DNA of 64,000 nucleotides from an uncultured Eubacteriales bacterium (GCA_900551295.1 URVJ01000004.1:56599-120598); one strand, 5' to 3'; counted from the stretch's first letter, positions 17,429 to 27,232 are shown. A program made the numbers and translations. Notes: generated by a model from the sequence alone, not told the origin.

Positions 17429-18148
17429 TCAGTTATTCTTTGACTTTTCCCTGATATATTCCAAAAGCTTATCGGGAAAATTAACGGTCATACCGCCGTC
17501 AACGCACATATCGTATGCTTTTTTCATAATATCGGTATCGAATATACCCCACGCGCGGCATTCAAGACCGTTTGCGCAAAGCTTTTCAAGTATTTCCGGC
17601 GTTATCGTTGACGCTTTGGGACACGCCTGGAAAGCTTCTATTTTTTTCAGCTGCTCCATAACCTCATCTGTCGTATCGTCGTACAGATAACCGAGACGGT
17701 AACCCTTTCCGGTCTTATATGCTGCTTCAAGCTCACTGTATATAAAAGATGTAACTATCGTCTTTTGTTTCATATCGTATTTATCGAGCAGATCAAGCGC
17801 GTCTGCGGCAATGCCGTTGTCCTTAAGCTCTATTGCAAAGGTAAGATCGCGGCAGCCGATAAATCTCAGAAATTCTTCAAAGGTAATTATTTTATCCTTT
17901 CTGCCGTACTCTTTATTATATGCAAAGAACTTTGTAAGCTCTTCAAAGGTGTAGTCCTGAACCGTACCCTCTTGCCCGCATACGCGCATGAGCCGCGGAT
18001 CGTGATAGATTACAAGCACTCCGTCCTTTGTGCGCTGTACGTCGGTTTCAACGCCGTCTGCTCCCATGTCTATTCCCGCATAGAATGAGCTTAGTGTGTT
18101 TTCGGGCCAGTATTCGCTGGCTCCCCTGTGTGCGTAAGTTACAAACAT
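17429..18148 (-). CDS. Glycerophosphodiester phosphodiesterase (GDPD family)
   Basis: 239-residue TIM-barrel enzyme that hydrolyses glycerophosphodiesters to glycerol-3-phosphate and an alcohol. It has the standard motifs: HRGASEYWPENT (catalytic His7), ETDVQRTKDGVLVIYHDPRL with the second His and metal-binding acidic residues, ITFEEFLRFI, and FAIELKD. No signal peptide, so probably cytosolic. It starts one base after the GH106-like gene stop upstream, so both are in one operon; together they may process glycosylated or phospho-linked polymers, but this is inference. Confidence 0.92.
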   Translation of the reverse strand: MFVTYAHRGASEYWPENTLSSFYAGIDMGADGVETDVQRTKDGVLVIYHDPRLMRVCGQEGTVQDYTFEELTKFFAYNKEYGRKDKIITFEEFLRFIGCRDLTFAIELKDNGIAADALDLLDKYDMKQKTIVTSFIYSELEAAYKTGKGYRLGYLYDDTTDEVMEQLKKIEAFQACPKASTITPEILEKLCANGLECRAWGIFDTDIMKKAYDMCVDGGMTVNFPDKLLEYIREKSKNN

Positions 18149-18149
18149 T

Positions 18150-21100
18150 TTATTTATCTCCGTTTATTATTTTTACGGTCGGTTTCTTTAAAATTCCGAA
18201 TTTCTGTATTCTGTATTCGTATGACCAGTTGTCTCCGCGGCTGCGCCAGTATATCGGACCTATATACATTCTCTTTCTTCCGGCGCAGAGGTTATGCAGC
18301 GCACTGAAAGTATTGTAACGGTTGCCGTAAAGCACAAATTTCAGAGTATGTCTTCCTGCCGTAAGCGAATTCAGAGTAAGCTCATACGGTGCAAAGGCGA
18401 TATTTCCGACATCTTTTCCGTCAACAAACACCTTGACAAAGGTTCCTTTCCAAAACGTCGCGCCGATGATGACGCCGGATTCTTCTTTGAGCGTAAATTC
18501 GGTGCTGTAACCGACGTTTCCGCCGTAGAACGGATAGCCCTGTTGCGTAAGCGTGCCGTAGCGAAATACTTTGCGTTTTTGCGTTATGTGCGCGTATTCG
18601 CCGACACATTCCACGCCGAAATCTCCGAGAACAAAGCAGTTTTCAAGATCCGTGCGCACTCCGAACGGCAAGGATATTTCGAGAATGTTGACGCCTTTCT
18701 TTATCGGCGGCAAGGCATATGTCAGAATGTTTTTATCGGTGTAAAAGCCGCACGGCTTTGTATCGGCGGATATTCCGTCAAGCATAACCTTGGACTTTCC
18801 GCCGTTTTCGAGAGCTATAAGCGCGCCGGAATAATCAATATCGCTTTCAAATTCAAATCTCATTAGAACCGTGTGATCCTCGGGCTCATGCGCGACCGCC
18901 CACGGCTGAACAACCTTTGTTTCGCGCTTATCAAAGCCGAGTTTTTCGCGTATCTTATTATCTGCGCGAAGTATCTCCTCTCTGCGGCAGACAAGTTCTC
19001 CGTCGAGATAAAAGTCCGCTCTGTCAAGCAGCAGAACATTGGGTTCTTCGGTCTTTATTTCAACCTCGGACGAAAGCTCGGTTTCTTTGCATAATAGCTT
19101 ATTATCCGGCGCGGTATACTCATATTCTTTATCAGACGGCGTAAGCTTTATAAGCAGCGAGTCGGAATTGCACAGCGTAAAGTACATAACGGTCTTTCCG
19201 TCACACACGCGGCAGTTCACCTTTTTTATACTGCCGTCAAGCGCGTCACAAAGTTTCGGAACATACATACCGTCAACGGTTATGCTTATCTTCTGCTTTC
19301 TCGTTATATGCGGAACGTCAAAGTCCTTTGCCTGTGCCACAAACAGATAGTCGCATTTTTTGGTATGCTTTCTTGTATAAAGCAGATTGTCAGTCTTTAT
19401 GCCGGATTCGTTCAGAATAAGAACGTCGGGACGGATATTAAAGAACAGTTCGGTAAGCGAAAAAGGTATGCACACGGCAAGATCACTCAACGAACGTGCG
19501 TCTTTCGAGCTTACACCGAGGCTCATCTCCGGCGCTTTCCCCATGATTATAAGCTTTCCGCCGTTCTTGCGGAAATTCTCCAGAAATTCTATCGTCTCGG
19601 GACGCAGCGTAATGCAATCGCAGACAATAACCGTGTCGTAAGGAAGTTCGCTTGTATTCATATCGCCGATAAGCGATTCGGCTATATAGTCAAAGTCAAC
19701 TCCGCCTGTAAGCAGTCCGCGGCAAAGTTCATGAAAATGCTCGTCAAGTTCACGGCAGAAAGGTTCACTCTCGGCTTTTGCGGACGAAAGCAGCCAGTAT
19801 GTTTCGACAGGGTGTATTACCGCGGTGCGGCACACAGGCTTTCCCTTATCCAGCGTTTCGCAAACTCTTGCGAAATAATCCTCCATGTATTTATATTCCT
19901 TGTACCACGGAGATTGATAAAAAATGCTTGCGGGATAGTCGCGTTTCCCCTCTCCTTTCATTGTCTGCCATGAAAGGTGCGGAACTCTGAGCGTCACTCC
20001 GAGACACATCTGCCAGTCGCACTGGAATTTATGTCCGCGAAAATCGAAGTCCCAGCCCGTAACGCCGAACATCTCCGACGTCATGCCGCTTTTGCCGAAC
20101 TGACGCACAACCGATCTGCACTGAACCGCAGTCGTAAAGCATTTATCGTCGAACAGAACGTCTATTCCGGGAATCTGCATATATTTATATGTGCGCATTG
20201 CGTCGCAGTGAGTAAGACACATTTCCCCCAAAGAATCTTCTCCGAGAACGTGCCCCGTAAGAGCAATGCCGTGGGAGGAGCACCATTTTCCTATATTATC
20301 CGTAAACGCGGTGCAGAATCTCTCGCTTATATGTCTGCGCACGTCGTATCTTGTCTTGAATCCTCCGCCGTCTTTCATGGCAAAAAACAGTTCGGGAAGT
20401 TTTTCAGTTATATCGTACCCGTATTTTTCCTTAAAGCTTTCGGCAAAGTCAAAAGTCCATGCCATATGCGCGTCCTTTTTTGAAAATCCTCTGTCAAGCG
20501 AAAGCGTCCGTATCGTCTGCGGCTCGTCTGTGAAAATCGCAGGCATCGTTTTGCCGAATTCATTGGAAAATCTCTTATAATATGCCTCGTGCGTGATCTT
20601 TATAAACTCGTCCATAGCGTCTTTGTTCAAAGTATCGGTATAGGACTGATAGTTATATCTCGGTTCGTTTCCCGGCGCTACTCTTATAAAAAAGTACCGC
20701 TTATCTTCAGCGCTTTCCTCACGTCCTATTCTGCGGTAGGACGTCATACAGCCGTCTTTGTCCTTTTCAACGGAAAATGCGGCGACAAACAGGCATCCTC
20801 CGTTTTCGGCGGCGCTCTTTTCATCGGGATAAGAGTCGCTGCGGTCAAGGCAGGTCATCTCAAGATATTTCTGCCTGAACATCTTGTTCGCGGTTACAAA
20901 TCCTCCGGCTGCGCCCGACGGCCATCTGTCCTCGTCGTACAAAAACGCGTACATTCCGAGTTCTTTCGCTTTTTTTGCACAAACCTCTACGGCGTCCATG
21001 AAATCATTTCCGAGATAGCGCGTTTCAAGTCCCTGGCGCACGTGCATGAAAAATCCGCCGAAGCCCATGGATTTAAAAATTTCTATCTGTTCTTCAAGCT

Positions 21101-21209
21101 CGTCTTTTTTCAGTTCCGAGTTCCATGCCCAGAACGGAAATCCCCTGTATTTTACATGAGGGTTTTCAAATTTGCCGTTTGCAATATTATTTTCCGGTTT
21201 ACCGTCCAT
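18150..21209 (-). CDS. Large GH106-like glycoside hydrolase
   Basis: 1019 residues, no signal peptide, so intracellular. N-terminal barrel-like region opens with PFWAWNSELKKDELEEQIEI, then GFGGFFMHVRQGL and YDEDRWPSGAAGG; these resemble alpha-L-rhamnosidase GH106 and related hydrolases (GWPFGG-type loop). The middle has SEMFGVTGWDFDFRGHKFQCDW, like the SEsf region of that group. The C-terminal 130 or so residues form a jelly-roll type segment (VFVDGKDVGNIAFAPYEL) seen in such enzymes. ATG at 21209 has a weak ribosome site. Substrate specificity cannot be read; beta-galactosidase-like superfamily relatives are an alternative. Confidence 0.75.
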   Translation of the reverse strand: MDGKPENNIANGKFENPHVKYRGFPFWAWNSELKKDELEEQIEIFKSMGFGGFFMHVRQGLETRYLGNDFMDAVEVCAKKAKELGMYAFLYDEDRWPSGAAGGFVTANKMFRQKYLEMTCLDRSDSYPDEKSAAENGGCLFVAAFSVEKDKDGCMTSYRRIGREESAEDKRYFFIRVAPGNEPRYNYQSYTDTLNKDAMDEFIKITHEAYYKRFSNEFGKTMPAIFTDEPQTIRTLSLDRGFSKKDAHMAWTFDFAESFKEKYGYDITEKLPELFFAMKDGGGFKTRYDVRRHISERFCTAFTDNIGKWCSSHGIALTGHVLGEDSLGEMCLTHCDAMRTYKYMQIPGIDVLFDDKCFTTAVQCRSVVRQFGKSGMTSEMFGVTGWDFDFRGHKFQCDWQMCLGVTLRVPHLSWQTMKGEGKRDYPASIFYQSPWYKEYKYMEDYFARVCETLDKGKPVCRTAVIHPVETYWLLSSAKAESEPFCRELDEHFHELCRGLLTGGVDFDYIAESLIGDMNTSELPYDTVIVCDCITLRPETIEFLENFRKNGGKLIIMGKAPEMSLGVSSKDARSLSDLAVCIPFSLTELFFNIRPDVLILNESGIKTDNLLYTRKHTKKCDYLFVAQAKDFDVPHITRKQKISITVDGMYVPKLCDALDGSIKKVNCRVCDGKTVMYFTLCNSDSLLIKLTPSDKEYEYTAPDNKLLCKETELSSEVEIKTEEPNVLLLDRADFYLDGELVCRREEILRADNKIREKLGFDKRETKVVQPWAVAHEPEDHTVLMRFEFESDIDYSGALIALENGGKSKVMLDGISADTKPCGFYTDKNILTYALPPIKKGVNILEISLPFGVRTDLENCFVLGDFGVECVGEYAHITQKRKVFRYGTLTQQGYPFYGGNVGYSTEFTLKEESGVIIGATFWKGTFVKVFVDGKDVGNIAFAPYELTLNSLTAGRHTLKFVLYGNRYNTFSALHNLCAGRKRMYIGPIYWRSRGDNWSYEYRIQKFGILKKPTVKIINGDK

Positions 21210-21248
21210 TTGCGGTTTTCACTTTCTGAAATCAAATATTTTAAAGAT

Positions 21249-21277
21249 ATTGTACCATAATGAATACTCATTTGCAA
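21249..21277 (-). promoter_or_regulatory. Promoter of the GH106-like/GDPD operon
   Basis: -35 TTGCAA (21272-21277), 17-base spacer, -10 TACAAT (21249-21254); start about 35 bases before the ATG. Confidence 0.6.
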
Positions 21278-21359
21278 GGCGACTTGACACAAAACACAAA
21301 CTCTGCGGGAAATTTTACCGAATATATAACTCTTTTGCAATATAAATTATTTTTTGGTA

Positions 21360-21404
21360 TTGACTTTTTACGGTATTATGTTATAATTGGCTTATAAACC
21401 AAAG
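21360..21404 (+). promoter_or_regulatory. Promoter and likely operator of the TetR operon
   Basis: -35 TTGACT (21360-21365), 16-base spacer, -10 TATAAT (21382-21387). Overlapping the -10 end is the palindrome TTGGCTTATAAACCAA (21387-21402), a plausible TetR autoregulatory site. Confidence 0.65.
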
Positions 21405-21425
21405 TCAAAATGTGGGAGGTAAAAA

Positions 21426-22124
21426 ATGCCGAGAAAATATGACAGCAAAGAGTCAAAACGGCGTATACTTTCAGCCTGTGTAAGGCTGTTTATACAAAAA
21501 GGCTATCACAGCACAACGCTCGCGGAAATCTTAAAGGAGGCGGACGTCACAAACTCGACCTTCCAGAACATTTTTCACACAAAAAACGGAGTTCTTCTCA
21601 ATCTTACGGAGTTTATGTTTGACAGCCAGTTTGCGGCGGCAAGGAACGTCGGCAAAAAAGAACTTCTGCCGGTCTACATATATGCCGCGGAGACCGCGAT
21701 ACAGCTGACGCTGACGGAGCTTAACGAAAATCTGCGCGATATATACGTCGAAGCCTATTCAAACAGAAACACAACGGAATATATATTCCAGAGAACCTCG
21801 ACGGAGCTGTACAGTATATTTTCGCCGTACAATCCGACGCTTTCGGAAAGCGACTTCTACGAGCTTGAGATAGGCACGTCGGGAATTATGCGAAACTACA
21901 TGGCAAGACCGTGCGACAAATATTTCACGCTTGACAGAAAGCTTGCGCGTTTTCTCGGAATGAGCCTTGCGGCGTACAACGTTCCGAAAGACGAAATAAA
22001 GGAAGTCACGGATTCTGTACTCTCGATAGACATAAAAAACGTCGCAAACGACATTATGAAAAAGCTTTTTGAGGCGCTCGCAATGAGATTTGAATTTGAA
22101 CTCGGAGAAAACACTGTTAACTGA
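21426..22124 (+). CDS. TetR family transcriptional regulator
   Basis: 232 residues. N-terminal HTH ESKRRILSACVRLFIQKGYH then STTLAEILKEADVTNSTFQN has the TetR pattern; the C-terminal 170 residues form an all-helical ligand domain of unknown specificity. GGGAGG is 7 bases before the ATG. The large beta-helix protein gene follows after 18 bases, so this regulator probably controls that surface or secreted protein as well as itself through the palindrome near its promoter. Confidence 0.9.
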   Translation: MPRKYDSKESKRRILSACVRLFIQKGYHSTTLAEILKEADVTNSTFQNIFHTKNGVLLNLTEFMFDSQFAAARNVGKKELLPVYIYAAETAIQLTLTELNENLRDIYVEAYSNRNTTEYIFQRTSTELYSIFSPYNPTLSESDFYELEIGTSGIMRNYMARPCDKYFTLDRKLARFLGMSLAAYNVPKDEIKEVTDSVLSIDIKNVANDIMKKLFEALAMRFEFELGENTVN

Positions 22125-22142
22125 TTTACGGAGGTATTATCA

Positions 22143-25100
22143 ATGAAGACCGCAAAAATTACGGCTGTCTTTTTAAGTCTGTTTACCGCGCTGTTTCTTA
22201 TGACGGCGGTCTATGCAAGCGGCATTACGACAGATCACACACACTGCCTGTGCGGAAGTACCGTCCACGGCGACAACTCAAACCACGACGATCTCGAAAG
22301 CAAAGAAATTTCCTTTGTCCCGTATGACGGCACGGGCGATATAATCTGCGACGAGGACGGAAACGCTTACATATTCTTAACGCAGGACGTAGCGCTCACA
22401 GGCAGTATCGGAAATGAGAACGTCGACCTTTACATCTGCTTAAACGGCTTTAAGCTTACTTCGTCGGACCTTGAAAACCCCATTGTTTCCGGCTTTAAGA
22501 ACCTTGTTATCTGCGACTGCAAAGGTACGGGCGAAATTGGAAACAGAGGAACGGACGAGACTCCGGCAAAGTCTGCGGTAAGCGTCGGAAACTCCGCCAA
22601 AGCCTACATTTACGGCGGAAACTTTACCAAAAACATCTCCTCGGACGGCGGCGCCGCAATATACGCGCAGAGCGGTTCGGAATTATACATTCTCGGCGGA
22701 AGCTTTACGGGCAATACATCATATAAAAACGGCGGAGCTGTCTATGCAAACGGCGCGGCATTTACCATGCGCGGCGGCATTATGAGCGGCAACAAAGTGC
22801 CAAACGGTTCGGGAGGCGCCGTATCCGTGGAAAGCGGAAAAATGTACACCTACGGCGGTGAGATGAACGGCAACAGCGCAGTCAACGGCGGTGCGGTATA
22901 CATCAACGGCAATACGGCTGCCGACATCAGCAACATCACGGCGAATAACAATACCGCGTCGAACATGGCAGGAGCAATATTTATAGAAACAAGCGGTATA
23001 GTAAACATAAACAATATCGAAACCGGCGAAAACAGCGCCAAAAACGGCGGCGGTATCTGCTTTAAATACGTTGAGGAGAAGGGCAAATACCCTTATTCGC
23101 ATATACGAAACAGCAATATACACGACAACACAGCGACTGGAAACGGCGGAGGCATCTATTTTAACGGCAACGGCGCAAGCAATATAAATACCAGTATACG
23201 CGACAGCAAAATATGCGGCAACACGGCAACCGGAAACGGCGGAGGTATATTTGTAACATCTACCGCAATGATCAATTTATACTGCGGAAACACCGTCAGC
23301 GGCAACACCGCAAACGGAAACGGAGGCGGCGTATCTTTAAACAGCGACTCATCTTTCAATATTGTTACCGACAGCAGCGCGGCGGATAAAATCGCTTTCA
23401 TAAAGGACAATTCCGCAAACCGCGGCGGCGGTATTTATACAAACGCCGATACATTTCTCGTGGGCGGCTTATGCGAGATTGAAGGCAACACCGCGTCTGA
23501 TATGGGCGGCGGAGTATATATAGTGGGAAATTATTATTCTCTGATATTTACAAAAACCACCGTAACCAAGAACAAAGCGCCTGTCGGTGCCGGAATATGC
23601 CTAAACAAAAAAGATATCGGATATGACCTTGAAATAGGCGGCGGCACCTCAATAATCGGAAACACATCGTCCGAAAACGGCTCCGAAAGCAACCTGTATC
23701 TCAACAACGGCAGAACGTTTCAGTTACGTACAGGTATTAACGGCAGCGAAAAAATAGGTGTAAGCGTCAGCAAAACGCCGACTCTTGAAGAACCGGTAGA
23801 CATTGAACGTGTGTTCAGAGATCAGTATCACGACAAAGGCGGCGACAGATCGGCGCTTATCATATCCGACAACAGCGACTACACGGTTATATACGAAAAC
23901 AGCAAGCACAGACTTGTACCGAGATCCTATACCGTCACATTCGATCCGCAGAACGGCGATGAAGTTACCGTCGCAAGGTGCCTGCCCGGAAAAACAGTGA
24001 GCGCACCGGCAGACGATCCGATACGCGAAGGATACATTTTCGGCGGCTGGTATTGCGGCGAAGAAAAATACGACTTTTCAAAGACCGTCGATAGTGACAT
24101 TACCCTCTCGGCAAAGTGGATAGACTCCCGTCACACGCACTGCCTTTGCGGAGATACATATTGCTACGACGAGTCAAAGCACGAAATTCTTTCCAAAAAA
24201 GACATATCGTTTACAGCCTTTGACGGCACCGGCGATATAATCTGCGACGAGGACGGAAACGCCTACCTATTCTTAACGCAGGACGTAACGCTCACAGGCA
24301 GTATCGGAAACGAGAACGCCGACCTTTACATCTGCTTAAACGGCTTTAAGCTTACTTCGTCGGACCTTGAAAACCCCATTGTTTCCGGCTTTAAGAACCT
24401 TGTTATCTGCGACTGCAAAGGTACGGGCGAAATTGGAAACAGAGGCGGCGAAAAAGCGTCGGCAAAAAGCGCGGTTTACGCAAAAGGCGGCAGCGTTTAT
24501 ATGTACGGTGCAAACATTACCGAAAATAAAGTTTCGGGAGACGGTGCTGCTATCTGCCTTGACGGCGGCAAATTATATATGTACGGCGGAAGCATTTCAA
24601 ACAACCATGCAACTTTATCCGGCGGCGCCGTATTTATGTGCGGAACATCTGAAGTTAAAATTTTCGGCGGCAGCATTTCGCAAAACAATGCAGGCGGCAA
24701 CGGCGGTGCGATATATGCAACAGGTTCGGGCTGCAGCATAGTAATGACGGACGGCGAAATAAACGGCAACAGCGCAATCTGTGGCGGCGGAGTATATCTG
24801 CATTACGCGGCGAAAATGACGCTGTCGGGCAACGGCAGAATTTCCGAAAACACAGTCTTGGCGCACGGCGGCGGTATACTTCTCAACGAAGAAGGTTCTG
24901 TTCTCACAATGACGGGCGGATATATTTCGGGCAACACTGCCGACCAATACGGCGCAGGTATATATGCCACCGCAAAGTCCTCGGTAAATATGTCGGGCGG
25001 CGAAATCTCCGTAAACTCGGCAAAACTCGGCGGAGGAGTTCATTTGCGCCAAAACAGCTCCTTTACAATTTCGGGAAATGCGGATATTTCCGGAAACAGT

Positions 25101-26075
25101 GCGTCATCTGACGGCGGCGGAATATATTTTGACAACAGCACCGTTTCATTCAATATGTACGGCGGACGTATCGGCGACAATACCGCAAACGGAAACGGCG
25201 GAGGTATCTGTGCCCAAGGTTCATACACCGAAATGGGCATTTCCGGCGGAAGAATAGTCAGAAATACGGCGTTCGGCAACGGTGCCGGCATATATCACAA
25301 CGTAAAGAAACTTTCAATTTCAAACGACACGCAGATATATGCCAATATGAAGCTTTCCGGAACAGATGAACAAGGCGAAGAAGAAATTCTAAACAACGTA
25401 TACCTTGCCAATTCGGGCAGAGTGCTCTCTCTCAGCCTTTCCGAGAAAGACGTTCCGCCCATGATCGGCATTTCGGTTTCCGACAAAGCACAGGCACTGA
25501 CCGACGTTACATCGGAGGATTACAGTCCATTCTTACGCTCCGACGACACAGACTACGTTGTAATTTACGATCAAAATTCAAAGGTTCACAAGCTTGCAAA
25601 GAGCGTATGCATTACTCTTGATCCTATGAACGACGGCGAATATCCCACGGATTACTATGTTGCCGAAGGAGCCGTATTTGAAAAGCCCGAATACGAGCCT
25701 ATGAAATACGAATACAGATTTTTCGGCTGGTACACCGAAAACGGCGAAAGATACGACTTCTCGCAAACAGTAAATCACCCCTTTACGCTTTACGCAAAGT
25801 ACATAAAAGCCACCGACACAGCAATTGTGCTTGAAAAAGACAGAGTTACTCTGTACGGTGCCGAAAATGTGCGAAACGGCGTACTTTATCTTGCCGGCTT
25901 TGACAGCGACGGCAGAATTACCTCGGTAAAAACGGTAAATGTAAATTCGGACGGCGAAACAACCTTTGAAAGCATAGGCTTTGACGGAGATTCATGCGTT
26001 ACGGTACGCGCTTTTCTCTGGTCTGAAAACTTAGCTCCTCTCTGCGAAAGCGCAGAATACACCGTGAACAAATAA
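22143..26075 (+). CDS. Large secreted right-handed beta-helix protein with two repeated modules
   Basis: 1310 residues. Signal peptide about 1-25 (cut near VYAS). Two modules follow, each beginning HTHCLCG (residues about 33 and 663), then a conserved YICLNGFKLTSSDLENPIVS block, then many GGGIY/GGAIY-x(n)-GN beta-helix coils like polymorphic membrane protein repeats, and ending with an InlB/Listeria-Bacteroides-type repeat (TFDPQNG...GYIFGGWY near 596-655; LDPMNDG...FFGWY near 1155-1215). No LPXTG sorting motif, S-layer domain or C-terminal membrane anchor is visible, so release or non-covalent attachment is likely. GGAGG precedes the ATG. Probable adhesin or polysaccharide-binding surface protein; this is inferred from fold only. 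Confidence 0.88.
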   Translation: MKTAKITAVFLSLFTALFLMTAVYASGITTDHTHCLCGSTVHGDNSNHDDLESKEISFVPYDGTGDIICDEDGNAYIFLTQDVALTGSIGNENVDLYICLNGFKLTSSDLENPIVSGFKNLVICDCKGTGEIGNRGTDETPAKSAVSVGNSAKAYIYGGNFTKNISSDGGAAIYAQSGSELYILGGSFTGNTSYKNGGAVYANGAAFTMRGGIMSGNKVPNGSGGAVSVESGKMYTYGGEMNGNSAVNGGAVYINGNTAADISNITANNNTASNMAGAIFIETSGIVNINNIETGENSAKNGGGICFKYVEEKGKYPYSHIRNSNIHDNTATGNGGGIYFNGNGASNINTSIRDSKICGNTATGNGGGIFVTSTAMINLYCGNTVSGNTANGNGGGVSLNSDSSFNIVTDSSAADKIAFIKDNSANRGGGIYTNADTFLVGGLCEIEGNTASDMGGGVYIVGNYYSLIFTKTTVTKNKAPVGAGICLNKKDIGYDLEIGGGTSIIGNTSSENGSESNLYLNNGRTFQLRTGINGSEKIGVSVSKTPTLEEPVDIERVFRDQYHDKGGDRSALIISDNSDYTVIYENSKHRLVPRSYTVTFDPQNGDEVTVARCLPGKTVSAPADDPIREGYIFGGWYCGEEKYDFSKTVDSDITLSAKWIDSRHTHCLCGDTYCYDESKHEILSKKDISFTAFDGTGDIICDEDGNAYLFLTQDVTLTGSIGNENADLYICLNGFKLTSSDLENPIVSGFKNLVICDCKGTGEIGNRGGEKASAKSAVYAKGGSVYMYGANITENKVSGDGAAICLDGGKLYMYGGSISNNHATLSGGAVFMCGTSEVKIFGGSISQNNAGGNGGAIYATGSGCSIVMTDGEINGNSAICGGGVYLHYAAKMTLSGNGRISENTVLAHGGGILLNEEGSVLTMTGGYISGNTADQYGAGIYATAKSSVNMSGGEISVNSAKLGGGVHLRQNSSFTISGNADISGNSASSDGGGIYFDNSTVSFNMYGGRIGDNTANGNGGGICAQGSYTEMGISGGRIVRNTAFGNGAGIYHNVKKLSISNDTQIYANMKLSGTDEQGEEEILNNVYLANSGRVLSLSLSEKDVPPMIGISVSDKAQALTDVTSEDYSPFLRSDDTDYVVIYDQNSKVHKLAKSVCITLDPMNDGEYPTDYYVAEGAVFEKPEYEPMKYEYRFFGWYTENGERYDFSQTVNHPFTLYAKYIKATDTAIVLEKDRVTLYGAENVRNGVLYLAGFDSDGRITSVKTVNVNSDGETTFESIGFDGDSCVTVRAFLWSENLAPLCESAEYTVNK
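22325..22549 (+). repeat. Internal direct repeat, copy 1 (about 225 bp)
   Basis: Nearly identical to 24221-24445 with about six differences, offset 1896 bp (632 codons). It encodes the DGTGDIICDEDGNAY...GTGEIGNRG block that opens each module. Confidence 0.9.
24221..24445 (+). repeat. Internal direct repeat, copy 2 (about 225 bp)
   Basis: Second copy of 22325-22549. The downstream helix coils of the two modules differ much more than this block, so it was either duplicated late or kept uniform by gene conversion. Confidence 0.9.
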
Positions 26076-26126
26076 AAACCTTTACCGGCGATACGGCGCT
26101 TTTTTACAGAAAAACACAACAAAATA

Positions 26127-26168
26127 CGGACAGAGATTTCCCGGATTTCCGAGTGTTTCTGTCCGTTT
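26127..26168 (+). terminator. Terminator of the TetR/beta-helix operon
   Basis: CGGACAGA (26127-26134) pairs with TCTGTCCG (26158-26165), with an inner CCGGA/TTCCG-like helix, followed by TTTAATATT. Confidence 0.65.
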
Positions 26169-26258
26169 AATATTGGGTAAACTTTTACATTCCGTAAGCT
26201 TCTGTCTGACACGATTTTGCTGACTTCTTTTCTGTTTTGCTCATTTTTTCCGCAGTGC

Positions 26259-26287
26259 TTGACAAAGCCTCCTGAGTCTTTTATAAT
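26259..26287 (+). promoter_or_regulatory. Sigma-A promoter of the second GDPD gene
   Basis: Consensus TTGACA (26259-26264), 17-base spacer, TATAAT (26282-26287); ATG 62 bases downstream of the -10. Confidence 0.85.
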
Positions 26288-26348
26288 TCCCGGTAAAGAT
26301 CGGAATATAAAATGTGCTAAAAAACAGCACGCGAAAGGAAAAAACTTT

Positions 26349-27179
26349 ATGAACCCACTTTACTCTTTGATAGAAAAGAAAAAAATCCTGCTTGCGGCAC
26401 ACCGCGGCGTCTGTGCCGGAAATATACCCTGCAACACTGCAGAATCATATGAAGCGGCTATAATTCATGGTGCAGACATTATAGAGCTTGACGTTAGCGT
26501 ATCAAAGGACGGAAAGCTGTACTGTTTCCACCCCGGAATGGAACGCGCACATCTCGGCTCGCCTGTTTTTATAAAGGATATGTATTCGGACGAGGTTGAA
26601 AAGCTGCGTTATCTGAATTTTGACAACGTACCGACGGAATACGGCGTAAGCACCTTTTACGATGTTATGTCACGTCTCAAAGGAAGATGTTTTATAAACG
26701 TTGACAAATTCTGGACAGCGATGAAAGATATAACGGAGGTCATTCGTTCTCTCGGCATGGAGGAACAGGTCATTGTAAAAAGCAGTTTTAACGAAAAAGA
26801 GCTTTTTTCTCTCGAACAGACCGCTCCAGAACTTATGTATATGGCAATAGTCCGCGACAAGGACACGGTAAGCGATCTTCTGCTTGCGTCAAACTTAAAC
26901 TTTATCGGTGTCGAAGCGCTGTTTGACACCGACGGGAAGGAAATAGCATCAGAGGACTACATAAACGCAATGCACGAAAAAGGTCTTGCCGTATGGTGCA
27001 ACTCGATAGTGTACGATTACCGCGACGTCATTGCTGCAAAGCACAACGACGACATATCTGCGTCAGGAGATCCCGACAGCGGCTGGGGCTGGATAGCAAA
27101 ACGCGGTTTTGACATAATGCAGACCGACTGGCTCATGCCTGCCGACGCTTATCTCAAAAGCAAAGGATACCGCGTCTGA
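26349..27179 (+). CDS. GDPD-family phosphodiesterase-like protein
   Basis: 276-residue TIM-barrel protein starting MNPLYSLIEKK at 26349, after the promoter and an AAAGG site; the longer open frame from 26217 would start upstream of the promoter. HRGVCAGNIPCNT carries the first catalytic His, and ADIIELDVSVSKDGKLYCFH the metal-binding Glu/Asp and second His. The residue after the second His is Pro (HPGMERAHLG) instead of the usual Asp (HD). A C-terminal WGWIAKRGFDIMQTDW matches the end of GDPD domains. It may be a specialised or altered phosphodiesterase. It stands alone with promoter and terminator. Confidence 0.85.
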   Translation: MNPLYSLIEKKKILLAAHRGVCAGNIPCNTAESYEAAIIHGADIIELDVSVSKDGKLYCFHPGMERAHLGSPVFIKDMYSDEVEKLRYLNFDNVPTEYGVSTFYDVMSRLKGRCFINVDKFWTAMKDITEVIRSLGMEEQVIVKSSFNEKELFSLEQTAPELMYMAIVRDKDTVSDLLLASNLNFIGVEALFDTDGKEIASEDYINAMHEKGLAVWCNSIVYDYRDVIAAKHNDDISASGDPDSGWGWIAKRGFDIMQTDWLMPADAYLKSKGYRV

Positions 27180-27206
27180 TTTAACGTAAAGCAAATATTT
27201 TCTCGC

Positions 27207-27232
27207 GCCTGCCGCAAACGGCGGGCTTTTTT
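27207..27232 (+). terminator. Terminator of the second GDPD gene
   Basis: GCCTGCCG-CAAA-CGGCGGGC (27207-27226) followed by six T. Confidence 0.9.

Noticed and set aside
22700..25300. Regularly spaced GGCGG-rich repeats as a possible CRISPR array
   Set aside because: They are in frame and encode GGGIY-type beta-helix coils; repeat units vary and no cas genes are present.
22143..26075. Cell-wall sorting signal on the beta-helix protein
   Set aside because: The C-terminus (CESAEYTVNK) has no LPXTG, hydrophobic stretch or positive tail.
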